Positions 7,914-15,048 of a stretch of DNA of 64,000 bases are shown piece by piece (position 1 is the first letter of the stretch; every line of letters begins with the position of its first letter). The notes under the pieces were generated by a model. That model was not told where the DNA came from. It saw only the letters and a program-made list of their open reading frames with translations, and made no database searches. The stretch spans positions 33,582 through 97,581 of the forward strand of contig NZ_JAQOWX010000004.1 of NCBI RefSeq assembly GCF_028462495.1, written 5' to 3'. A program made the translations under genes and the position numbers. This DNA comes from Roseateles_E sp005503085 (lineage in GTDB: Bacteria > Pseudomonadota > Gammaproteobacteria > Burkholderiales > Burkholderiaceae_C).

Positions 7914-10871
7914 TCAGTGCTCGAACGGCAGCTTGGTCTGGCTCAGATCCTTGCGGGTCTCGACCAGCACCAGCGGGCCTTCATCGACCACGACCACCGG
8001 CTTGGGTTCGCGCGGCACATGCACCGGCTTGGGCTCGGCGGCGATGGCGGCTTGCACGGCGCGGATCTTGTCGGCGTCGGAGTTCACCCATTGCAGGCCG
8101 GCGGTCTCGGCGATGTTCTGCAGATCACCGATGGCCAGCTCGAAAGCGGGCACGACGGGCACTGCCGGAGCAGCGACCGGCGCGGCGACTGCGGCCACAG
8201 CGACCGGCGCAGCGACTGGCGCTGCAGCGGGCGCGGCAACGGTCACGGGCTCGACCGGGGTCGGCGTCGCATCGGCAACAGGCGCGTCGGCCGGCGCTGC
8301 GGCCTGCTCATCAGCCGGCAGGTCGTCACGGCGCTCGCGGCGATAACGATCACGGCTGCGACGACGACGGCCTTCGCCACCTTCGACTTCCTCACCGGCG
8401 GGCGGCTGGTTGTCAGCCGCCACAGCATCGGCAACGCCTTCGGCCACAGCCTCGGCCACCGGTTCGGCCGGCGTTTCGACGCCCGCGACGTCCTCACCAT
8501 TGACGCCACGGCTGTCGTCGCGATCGCGACCACCACGGCGGCGGCGGCGGCGGCCCGGACGCTCGTCATTGCCCGCCTCGTCGCCGGCGGTCTGCTCGGC
8601 CACCGGCAGCAGCGCCGCCGCTTGTTCGGGCATGTCCAGGCTGGCTTGCAGCGGCGCCGTGTTCAGCTCCTCGGCCTTCTCGACCACGCGCTCGCTGCGT
8701 TCCTGGCGCTCGCCGCGCTCTCCGCGCGGGCGGCGGTGGCCTTCGGCACCCCGTTCGCCACGCTCGCCACGTTCGGCGCGCTCTGGGCGCTCACCACGTT
8801 CCGGGCGCTCGCCGCGCTCGGGACGCTCTGCACGTTCCGGACGGGTGGCCTCGGCCCCCTCCGCCGGCTTGTCGGCACGCGGCTCGTTGCGGCGGCGGCT
8901 GTCGCCACGACTACCTTCACGACCCTCGCGCGGCTCGTTGCGGCCACCGCCTTCGCGCTTGCCCTCACGACCACCTTCGCTCTTGGCGCCACGCTCACCC
9001 CGGTCGCCACGATCACCGCCACGGCGACGACCGTCACGGCCCTCGCGGCCACCTTCGCGACCTTCACGCGGCTTGCGCTCGCCGCCCTCGGCGGCGGGCT
9101 TGGTCTCGGTCTTGGCCGGCGTCGGTGCCACCGGCTCGGCGCCGCCGAACAGCTTCTTGATCCAGCCGAAGAAACCGCCGCCAGCATCGGCAGCGGCCAC
9201 CGGGGCCGCTGCCACCGGTGCGGCTACCTTGACCGGCTCGGGCTTGGGTGCGGCCACCGGGGCGGGCTGCTCGGGCAGGATGCCCTTGATGACCGGCTCC
9301 TGCTTGTTCTTCTTGTCGCCAGCGTCGCGGCGGGTGATGCCCACCTCGTCGGTGGCTTCCTCGATCATTGTGTAGCTGGCCTGCAGGTTTTCCAGACGCG
9401 GGTCGTCGTGGCGCAGGCGCTCCAGCTTGTAGTTGGGCGTGTCGAGGTGCTTGTTGGGCACCAGCAGCACGGTGACGCGCTGCTTCAACTCGATCTTGGT
9501 GATCTCGGTGCGCTTCTCGTTCAGCAAGAAGGAGGTCACTTCCACCGGCACCTGCACATGCACGGCAGCGGTGTTGTCCTTCATCGACTCTTCCTGGACC
9601 ATGCGCAGGATCTGCAGCGCGCTGGACTCGGTGTCGCGGATGTGGCCGGTGCCATTGCAGCGCGGGCAGGTGATGTGGCTGCCTTCGCTCAGCGCCGGGC
9701 GCAGGCGCTGACGCGAGAGTTCCAGCAGACCAAATTTGCTGATCGAGCTGAACTGCACACGGGCGCGGTCCTGGCGCAGTGCGTCGCGCAGACGCTGCTC
9801 GACCTCGCGGCGGTTCTTCGACTCTTCCATGTCGATGAAGTCGACCACGATCAGGCCGCCCAGGTCACGCAGGCGCATCTGGCGCGCGATCTCGTCGGCG
9901 GCTTCCAGATTGGTGCGGGTGGCGGTTTCCTCGATGTCGCCGCCACGGGTGGCGCGGGCCGAGTTGACGTCCACCGAAACCAGGGCCTCGGTGTGGTCGA
10001 TCACGATGGCGCCGCCCGAGGGCAGATTGACCGTGCGGCTGAAGGCGGTTTCGATCTGGTGTTCGATCTGGAAACGGCTGAACAGCGGCGCGTCGTCGCG
10101 GTAGCGCTTCACGCGATGGCCCTGGTCGGGCATCACGTGGTTCATGAACTGCTGGGCCTGGTCGTACAGGTCGTCGGTGTCGATCAGGATCTCACCGATA
10201 TCGGCGGTGAAGTAGTCGCGGATCGCGCGGATCACCAGGCTCGATTCCTGGTAGATCAGGAAGGCGCCCTTGCCGCCCTTGGAGGCGTCGTCGATCGCGC
10301 TCCACAGCTTGAGCATGTAGTTCAGGTCCCACTGCAGCTCGGCGGCCGAGCGGCCGATGCCGGCGGTGCGGGCGATCAGGCTCATGCCCTTCGGGTACTC
10401 GAGCTGGTCGAGGTTTTCCTTCAGCTCTTCGCGGTCTTCGCCCTCGATGCGGCGGCTGACGCCACCGCCGCGCGGGTTGTTGGGCATCAGCACCAGGTAG
10501 CGGCCAGCCAGCGAGACAAAGGTGGTCAGCGCCGCGCCCTTGTTGCCGCGCTCTTCCTTCTCGACCTGGACCAACAGCTGGTCGCCTTCGCGGATCGCGT
10601 CCTGGATCTTGGCGGCGCGCACATCGGTGCCGTCGCGGAAGTACTGGCGCGAGATTTCCTTGAAGGGCAGGAAACCGTGGCGGTCTTCACCGTAGTCGAC
10701 GAAGCAGGCTTCGAGCGAAGGCTCGACCCGCGTCACCACGGCCATATAGATATTGCCTTTGCGCTGCTCTCGGCCCTCGATTTCGGTCTCGAAGTCCAGC
10801 AGTTTCTGGCCATCAACAATCGCGAGGCGCCGCTCTTCCGGCTGCGTCGCATTGATCAGCATGCGTTTCAT
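7914..10871 (-). CDS. rne: Ribonuclease E
   Basis: Endonuclease that starts mRNA decay and processes rRNA/tRNA, and scaffold of the degradosome. 985 residues. The N-terminal catalytic half starts MKRMLINATQPEERRLAIVD, then S1 RNA-binding segment, the two metal-binding aspartates in VSVDVNSARATRG and GGLIVVDFIDMEES, and the zinc-link CPRCNGTG. The C-terminal half is low complexity. It has an Arg/Glu/Gly-rich region with short tandem repeats (GERPERGERPERAERGERGE), likely RNA-binding and disordered, then an Ala/Pro/Val-rich tail ending QTKLPFEH. An AGGAG ribosome site lies 8 nt before the ATG. Divergent from rluC across a long leader, as in E. coli. Confidence 0.97.
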   Translation of the reverse strand: MKRMLINATQPEERRLAIVDGQKLLDFETEIEGREQRKGNIYMAVVTRVEPSLEACFVDYGEDRHGFLPFKEISRQYFRDGTDVRAAKIQDAIREGDQLLVQVEKEERGNKGAALTTFVSLAGRYLVLMPNNPRGGGVSRRIEGEDREELKENLDQLEYPKGMSLIARTAGIGRSAAELQWDLNYMLKLWSAIDDASKGGKGAFLIYQESSLVIRAIRDYFTADIGEILIDTDDLYDQAQQFMNHVMPDQGHRVKRYRDDAPLFSRFQIEHQIETAFSRTVNLPSGGAIVIDHTEALVSVDVNSARATRGGDIEETATRTNLEAADEIARQMRLRDLGGLIVVDFIDMEESKNRREVEQRLRDALRQDRARVQFSSISKFGLLELSRQRLRPALSEGSHITCPRCNGTGHIRDTESSALQILRMVQEESMKDNTAAVHVQVPVEVTSFLLNEKRTEITKIELKQRVTVLLVPNKHLDTPNYKLERLRHDDPRLENLQASYTMIEEATDEVGITRRDAGDKKNKQEPVIKGILPEQPAPVAAPKPEPVKVAAPVAAAPVAAADAGGGFFGWIKKLFGGAEPVAPTPAKTETKPAAEGGERKPREGREGGREGRDGRRRGGDRGDRGERGAKSEGGREGKREGGGRNEPREGREGSRGDSRRRNEPRADKPAEGAEATRPERAERPERGERPERGERPERAERGERGERGAEGHRRPRGERGERQERSERVVEKAEELNTAPLQASLDMPEQAAALLPVAEQTAGDEAGNDERPGRRRRRRGGRDRDDSRGVNGEDVAGVETPAEPVAEAVAEGVADAVAADNQPPAGEEVEGGEGRRRRSRDRYRRERRDDLPADEQAAAPADAPVADATPTPVEPVTVAAPAAAPVAAPVAVAAVAAPVAAPAVPVVPAFELAIGDLQNIAETAGLQWVNSDADKIRAVQAAIAAEPKPVHVPREPKPVVVVDEGPLVLVETRKDLSQTKLPFEH

Positions 10872-11617
10872 GTCGTCACTCCTGGCGCGTTCCTGGTCTT
10901 TGGAAGACCTTCAAACGCGCAGCATCATCCACGTCGCCCCTGACCCTGTCAGTGGGCGACTCTTCGATGCACGTACAAACGTGGAGGAACCGAGGAAGGA
11001 ATCGCCCTGGACTGCTGGTGATCGTGAGCGATCAAACCAGCAGCGTTGGCGCGCGCGTGGCAGCAGGCGGTGCATCACCTCTGGCCCCTGGACGCGCTGA
11101 TCGCGCGGCCCGGCCACGGCTGCGCAGTCCGGCGGCATGAGGCCGGGGCAGCGCTTGCGAGCGGTGGGGGGTAGGGGAGGTCAGAGGGCTCATCCGCGAG
11201 GACTACTGGAACGCTGGCACAAGGTCGTCAGATGCTGGATCGACGGGCCTTGCGCGGTGTAAACCTTGTCTTGTGCCGGCTCTTGCGCCCGAAATCCGGG
11301 GGCCCGAGACGGCGTGGTTCTTTCTACGTCTGCGCTTCCACACAGGACTCGAAGCCGCCCCCTCACTTGGGGATGGGGCCCGCTTATTGCCCTGCGCGTT
11401 GCATCACCGATTGTTGGCCCGGCTCATCGCCGTGCCACCACGCCCGCGCCATTCGCTGCCGTGCCCGCTAAAATCAGGCAAATCAAACACTTACGGCGCA
11501 ATTGTGGTTCGGAACATTATAAGGGCTAATGAAGCCAGGCCCGCTGGCAAGCCCGCCACAGCCGCCTCAGCACAAACCAGGAGGCCCGCCCATGGGCCGG
11601 CGTCGCGCGGTGAGCGC
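10872..11617. other. Long divergent leader between rne and rluC
   Basis: 746 nt without a convincing gene, between the rne ATG (minus strand) and the likely rluC start. It must contain promoters for both. Open frames here are short, antisense or lack family resemblance. The rne-proximal end holds a compound stem-loop (listed separately). The rluC-proximal end has TTGTGG (11503) with AT-rich ATTATAAGGGCTAAT 3' of it, a possible promoter. In E. coli the rne 5' UTR is long and autoregulatory; the size here would allow the same, which is inference. Confidence 0.5.
10885..10920 (-). promoter_or_regulatory. Two-tier stem-loop in the rne 5' leader
   Basis: Outer arms GCGCGTT (10885-10891) and AACGCGC (10914-10920) enclose inner arms GGTCTT (10895-10900) and AAGACC (10904-10909) with a 3-nt loop. 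It ends about 14 nt before the rne start codon, so on the rne transcript it sits just upstream of the AGGAG ribosome site. The placement suits feedback cleavage or translational control of rne; no function is shown by sequence alone. Confidence 0.45.
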
Positions 11618-12643
11618 GTGCCCACTAAGCCGGTCAACTCCACGCCGGCCAAGCTGCAGCCGGTCACCATCGAGCCGGCACCTGCGCCGGCCGTGCGCCG
11701 TGTGCTGATCGACGAGAACTCGGCCGGCCAGCGACTGGATAACTTTCTCTTGCGTGAACTCAAGGGCGTGCCCAAGACCCATGTCTACCGCGTGATCCGC
11801 GCCGGCGAGGTGCGGGTCAACAAGGGCCGGGCCCATGCCGACACCCGGCTGGAACTGGGTGACGAAGTACGGGTGCCACCGGTGCGCCTGCCCGATCGGG
11901 TCACCGCCCCGGTCGACTATGTGCCGGCCAAGGAGTTCCCCGTTGTGTACGAGGATGAGCACCTGATGGCCGTCAACAAGCCGGCCGGTGTCGCGGTGCA
12001 TGGCGGTTCCGGGGTCAGCTTCGGTGTGATCGAGCAGTTGCGCCGGGCCCGACCCGAGGCCAGGTTTCTCGAACTGGTGCACCGGCTCGACAAGGAAACC
12101 TCGGGCCTGCTGCTGATCGCGAAGAAGCGCAGCGCGCTGACCGCCTTGCAGGACCAGTTCCGCGAACGGGAGACCGGCAAGACCTATGCGGCCCTGGTGA
12201 TCGGTGAGTGGGCCGACAACAAGAAGGTCATCGATGTGGCGCTGCTGAAGTTCACCGGCAGCGACGGCGAGCGCTGGGTGCGTGCGGTCGAGAATTCGCA
12301 CGACCCGCAGGCCGACCAGGCCAAGCGCTCGATCAGCCTGGTCAAGGTGGCGCGCCGTCTGCCGGGTTACAGCCTGCTTGATGTGACCATCAAGACCGGC
12401 CGTACGCACCAGATCCGGGTGCATCTGCAGCATGCTGGCCATCCGATCGTTGGCGACCCGAAATACGGCGACTTCGAGGCCAACCGGCTCATTGCACGCG
12501 GCGCGCTGAAGTTCGAGCGCATGTTTTTGCATGCCCAACGGCTGAAGTTCAGCCACCCCGCCAGCGGCGCCGAGATCGAGCTGCTCGCGCCGCTGCCGAC
12601 CGAGTGTGAGAAGCTGTTGAAAGACCTGAGCCCGCCACGATGA
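11618..12643 (+). CDS. rluC: Ribosomal large subunit pseudouridine synthase RluC
   Basis: Makes pseudouridines 955, 2504 and 2580 (E. coli numbering) in 23S rRNA. Contains an N-terminal S4 RNA-binding domain (GQRLDNFLLRELKGVPKTHV) and the RluA/RluC catalytic motif HRLDKETSGLLLIAKK with the nucleophile Asp, then GRTHQIRVH. Length about 341 residues from the GTG at 11618. No ATG is available in frame near the domain start, and the open frame runs back to 11273; a GTG at 11504 is the main alternative. The stop overlaps the next gene by 4 nt (ATGA). Confidence 0.92.
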   Translation: MPTKPVNSTPAKLQPVTIEPAPAPAVRRVLIDENSAGQRLDNFLLRELKGVPKTHVYRVIRAGEVRVNKGRAHADTRLELGDEVRVPPVRLPDRVTAPVDYVPAKEFPVVYEDEHLMAVNKPAGVAVHGGSGVSFGVIEQLRRARPEARFLELVHRLDKETSGLLLIAKKRSALTALQDQFRERETGKTYAALVIGEWADNKKVIDVALLKFTGSDGERWVRAVENSHDPQADQAKRSISLVKVARRLPGYSLLDVTIKTGRTHQIRVHLQHAGHPIVGDPKYGDFEANRLIARGALKFERMFLHAQRLKFSHPASGAEIELLAPLPTECEKLLKDLSPPR

Positions 12644-13299
12644 GACCGCAACGTTTTGACCTGATCGCCTTCGACTGGGACGGCACCCTGTTCGACTCCA
12701 CCGCGTTGATCACCCGCTGCATCCAGGCGGCGGCCGTCGATCTGGGCCTGGAGAGGCCCAGCGATGCCGATGCCAGCTATGTGATCGGCATGGGCTTGCA
12801 GGAGGCGCTGGCCCATGCGGTGCCGGGCCTGGCGCCGGCGCGCTACCCGGAACTGGGTCTGCGCTATCGCCACCATTACTTCGCGGCCCAGCACGAGGTC
12901 ACGCTGTTCAAGGGCACGCTGGAGATGCTGGCGGCGCTGAAGGCGCGCCATCACTGGCTGACCGTCGCGACCGGCAAGAGCCGCCGTGGCCTGGACGAGG
13001 CGCTGAAGGTGGTCGAGCTGCAAGGTCTGTTCGACGGCAGCCGCACCGCCGACGAGACCGCCGGCAAGCCCCATCCGCAGATGCTTCATGAGCTGATGCG
13101 CGAGTTCGGCGCCGAGCCCGAGCGCACGCTGATGATCGGTGACACCAGCCATGACCTGCAGATGGCGCTGAATGCCGGTACGGCCAGCGTCGGCGTCAGC
13201 TACGGTGCCCACGACCACCAGACCTTCGAGGCCTTCAAACCCTTGCACATCGCGCATTCGGTGCCCGAACTGCATGATTGGCTGATCAAGAACGCATGA
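12640..13299 (+). CDS. HAD-superfamily phosphatase (Gph/PGP-like)
   Basis: 219-residue haloacid-dehalogenase-type phosphatase of subfamily IA. Motif I is FDWDGTLFDS (Asp12 nucleophile, Asp14 acid/base), motif II TGKSRRG, motif III lysine in GKPHPQML, motif IV MIGDTSHDLQMA. The cap domain lies between about residues 18 and 85. Proteins like this are often named phosphoglycolate phosphatase, but the substrate cannot be read from sequence. Start and stop both overlap the neighbouring genes by 4 nt, so rluC, this gene and the Rieske gene form a coupled unit, a common Burkholderiales arrangement. Confidence 0.9.
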   Translation: MRPQRFDLIAFDWDGTLFDSTALITRCIQAAAVDLGLERPSDADASYVIGMGLQEALAHAVPGLAPARYPELGLRYRHHYFAAQHEVTLFKGTLEMLAALKARHHWLTVATGKSRRGLDEALKVVELQGLFDGSRTADETAGKPHPQMLHELMREFGAEPERTLMIGDTSHDLQMALNAGTASVGVSYGAHDHQTFEAFKPLHIAHSVPELHDWLIKNA

Positions 13300-13688
13300 G
13301 CGATACCCCGACAACAAAGCCCGATCCGCTGCCGCTGTGCAGCTCCGACGAGTTGCAGGAGCGCGGCCGCGCCCACAGCTTCGATGTGCTGCAGTGGCGC
13401 GAGCCGGCGCGCGCCTTCGCGCTGCGCTTCGACGGCCAGGTGGTGGCCTATCTGAACCGCTGCGCCCATGTGCCGACCGAGATGGACTGGCAGGAGGGCG
13501 AGTTCCTCGATGGCGACAAGCAGTACATCATGTGCTCCATCCATGGCGCGGTCTACGACCCGCTGACCGGCCGCTGCGTGAGCGGCATGTGTGGCCGCAT
13601 GGGGCTGACCAAGATCGAGGTCGAGGAACGCCAAGGGCAGGTCTATTGGTATCCTTCCCGCGACACCAAACCGGCTTTTGACGAGTAA
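13296..13688 (+). CDS. Rieske [2Fe-2S] domain protein
   Basis: 130-residue soluble protein with a single Rieske domain. The cluster ligands are visible as CAH (NRCAHVPTEMDW) and CSIH (IMCSIHGAVYD), the CxH...CxxH pattern. No signal peptide or membrane segment, so it is probably a cytoplasmic ferredoxin-like electron carrier or a stand-alone domain of unknown partner. The start at 13296 is fixed by an ATGA overlap with the HAD gene; the in-frame ATG at 13278 would extend into that gene. The S49 peptidase gene follows 15 nt later. Confidence 0.88.
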   Translation: MSDTPTTKPDPLPLCSSDELQERGRAHSFDVLQWREPARAFALRFDGQVVAYLNRCAHVPTEMDWQEGEFLDGDKQYIMCSIHGAVYDPLTGRCVSGMCGRMGLTKIEVEERQGQVYWYPSRDTKPAFDE

Positions 13689-13703
13689 GAGAACGAACAC
13701 CGC

Positions 13704-14705
13704 ATGAACCCCAACGACGACTTGCCGCAAGCCATCCCCGACCCGATCGGCAGCCCGGCCCGGCCCTCGCAGTCCGGCGCGCCCGCCAGCCAGGAGGCCG
13801 TGCTGGCTCAGTTCGCCCGCGACTATCTGCGCGACCGCCGCAGCGAGCGCCGCTGGCGCGTGTTCTTCCGCCTGGCCTGGCTGGCGCTGGTCATCGCAGT
13901 GCTGTGGCTGCTGCTGGCGCAGCGCCAGGTCGGCACTGCACCGAACACGCCGCACACCGCCCTGGTGGAGGTGCGCGGCGAGATCGCCGTTGACACCGAG
14001 GCCAGTGCCGAGCTGATGCTGTCGGCGCTGAAGAGCGCCTTCGAGGACCAGGGGGCCCAGGCCGTGGTGCTGCGCATCAATTCGCCGGGCGGCAGCCCGG
14101 TGCAGGCCGGCATCGTCTATGACGAGATCGTGCGGCTGAAGGCCAAGCATGGCAAGAAGGTCTATGCGGTGGTCGAGGAGATCTGCGCGTCTGGCGCCTA
14201 CTACATCGCTGCTGCTGCCGATGAGATCTATGTGGACAAGGCCTCGGTGGTCGGCTCCATCGGCGTGCTGATGGACGGCTTCGGCTTTACCGGCCTGATG
14301 GACAAGCTGGGCGTCGAGCGCCGCCTGATCACGGCCGGCGCCAACAAGGGCATGCTGGACCCGTTCTCGCCCGAGAACGAGGCCCAGCGCGCCTATGCCC
14401 AGGCCATGCTGGACCAGATCCATCGCCAGTTCATCAAGATCGTCAAGGACGGCCGCGGCAAGCGCCTGAAGGAAACCCCGGAGACCTTCTCGGGCCTGTT
14501 CTGGAACGGCGAGGAGGCCGTCAAGCTCGGCCTGGCCGACCATCTGGGCAGCCTCGACTATGTGGCCCGCGAGGTCATCAAGGCCGAGGAAGTGATCGAC
14601 TACACGCCGCGCGACAACGTCGCCGAACGCCTGGCCAAGCGCTTCGGCGCCGCGATGGGCGAGGGCGCGGTCAAGGCCTTCCGCTCGCTGGCGCCGATAC
14701 GCTGA
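13704..14705 (+). CDS. sppA: S49-family signal peptide peptidase (SppA, short form)
   Basis: Membrane-anchored serine protease that degrades cleaved signal peptides. 333 residues, the short single-domain form. A cytoplasmic Pro/Ser-rich N-terminus precedes one membrane segment (about residues 54-72). The catalytic serine is in EEICASGAYYIAAAADEI (Ser163), and a lysine 52 residues later (Lys215 in AGANKGMLDPF) matches the Ser-Lys dyad spacing of short SppA. It closes the rluC unit and is followed by a strong terminator. Confidence 0.93.
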   Translation: MNPNDDLPQAIPDPIGSPARPSQSGAPASQEAVLAQFARDYLRDRRSERRWRVFFRLAWLALVIAVLWLLLAQRQVGTAPNTPHTALVEVRGEIAVDTEASAELMLSALKSAFEDQGAQAVVLRINSPGGSPVQAGIVYDEIVRLKAKHGKKVYAVVEEICASGAYYIAAAADEIYVDKASVVGSIGVLMDGFGFTGLMDKLGVERRLITAGANKGMLDPFSPENEAQRAYAQAMLDQIHRQFIKIVKDGRGKRLKETPETFSGLFWNGEEAVKLGLADHLGSLDYVAREVIKAEEVIDYTPRDNVAERLAKRFGAAMGEGAVKAFRSLAPIR

Positions 14706-14730
14706 GGATCGCCAGCGTTCGTACCCCGAC

Positions 14731-14752
14731 AAGAGGCCTTCGGGCCTCTTTT
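14731..14752 (+). terminator. Rho-independent terminator after the S49 peptidase gene
   Basis: Perfect 8-bp stem AAGAGGCC/GGCCTCTT with a UUCG tetraloop, running into TTTTGC. It begins about 25 nt after the stop codon and separates the rluC unit from the kdp locus. Confidence 0.9.
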
Positions 14753-14765
14753 GCTTGGCGCCATC

Positions 14766-14782
14766 TTTATACGATCTTGATA
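14766..14782 (+). promoter_or_regulatory. Candidate KdpE operator upstream of the kdp locus
   Basis: TTTATACGATCTTGATA matches 12 of 17 positions of the E. coli KdpE-protected sequence TTTATACTTTTTTTACA as I recall it, including the whole TTTATAC half. It lies about 80 nt before the first small ORF of the locus, where a KdpE site is expected, and kdpE is at the end of the same locus. Inference from similarity and position. Confidence 0.5.
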
Positions 14783-14862
14783 CCGCCCACCCCAGCTTCT
14801 ACGACAAGCTGAGGCCCCAATTCCTAAGCTCTGCACATCTCAACTGAGCGTGTGAGCACAAG

Positions 14863-14961
14863 ATGATGGATTGGGTATTTCTGGGCTTGAGCCTGGCGCT
14901 GTTCGGCTTGGCCCTCGGCCTGGCCGCTGCCAGCCACAGGCTGGAGGGCGGCAAGCAATGA
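14863..14961 (+). CDS. 32-residue membrane micropeptide at the head of the kdp locus
   Basis: Too short for ordinary gene callers. It starts at tandem ATGs (14863/14866), reads MMDWVFLGLSLALFGLALGL... and ends SHRLEGGKQ. One hydrophobic helix covers about residues 5-24, with a charged C-terminus. Its TGA overlaps the kdpF ATG (ATGA), so it is translationally coupled to the pump operon. KdpF itself is a single-helix peptide, so this could be a second KdpF-like subunit or stabiliser. I do not recognise a named family. The start context lacks a strong ribosome site. Confidence 0.6.
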   Translation: MMDWVFLGLSLALFGLALGLAAASHRLEGGKQ

Positions 14962-15047
14962 GCGGGCTCTATATCGTCAGTGGCCTGGTGGCCGCTGGCT
15001 TGTTTGTCTATCTGGTCGTGGCGCTGTTCCGCGCCGAGGAGTTCTGA
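14958..15047 (+). CDS. kdpF: KdpF, small subunit of the K+-transporting ATPase
   Basis: 29-residue single-helix peptide (MSGLYIVSGLVAAGLFVYLV, then VALFRAEEF). It matches the KdpF pattern of a hydrophobic helix followed by an aromatic-basic-acidic end such as LFRAEEF. It stabilises the KdpABC complex in E. coli. The start overlaps the stop of the preceding micropeptide by 4 nt, and kdpA begins 1 nt after its stop. Confidence 0.88.
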   Translation: MSGLYIVSGLVAAGLFVYLVVALFRAEEF

Positions 15048-15048
15048 G

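Noticed and set aside
8650..9110. Repetitive tract, considered as a tandem DNA repeat or CRISPR-like array
   Set aside because: The periodicity comes from Arg/Glu/Gly codon repeats in the RNase E tail. Units are short and degenerate, with no spacer structure.
7875..10943. 1022-codon plus-strand open frame antisense to rne
   Set aside because: It mirrors rne codons on the opposite strand, a GC-bias artefact. Its composition is low-complexity and it matches no family, while rne on the minus strand is unambiguous.
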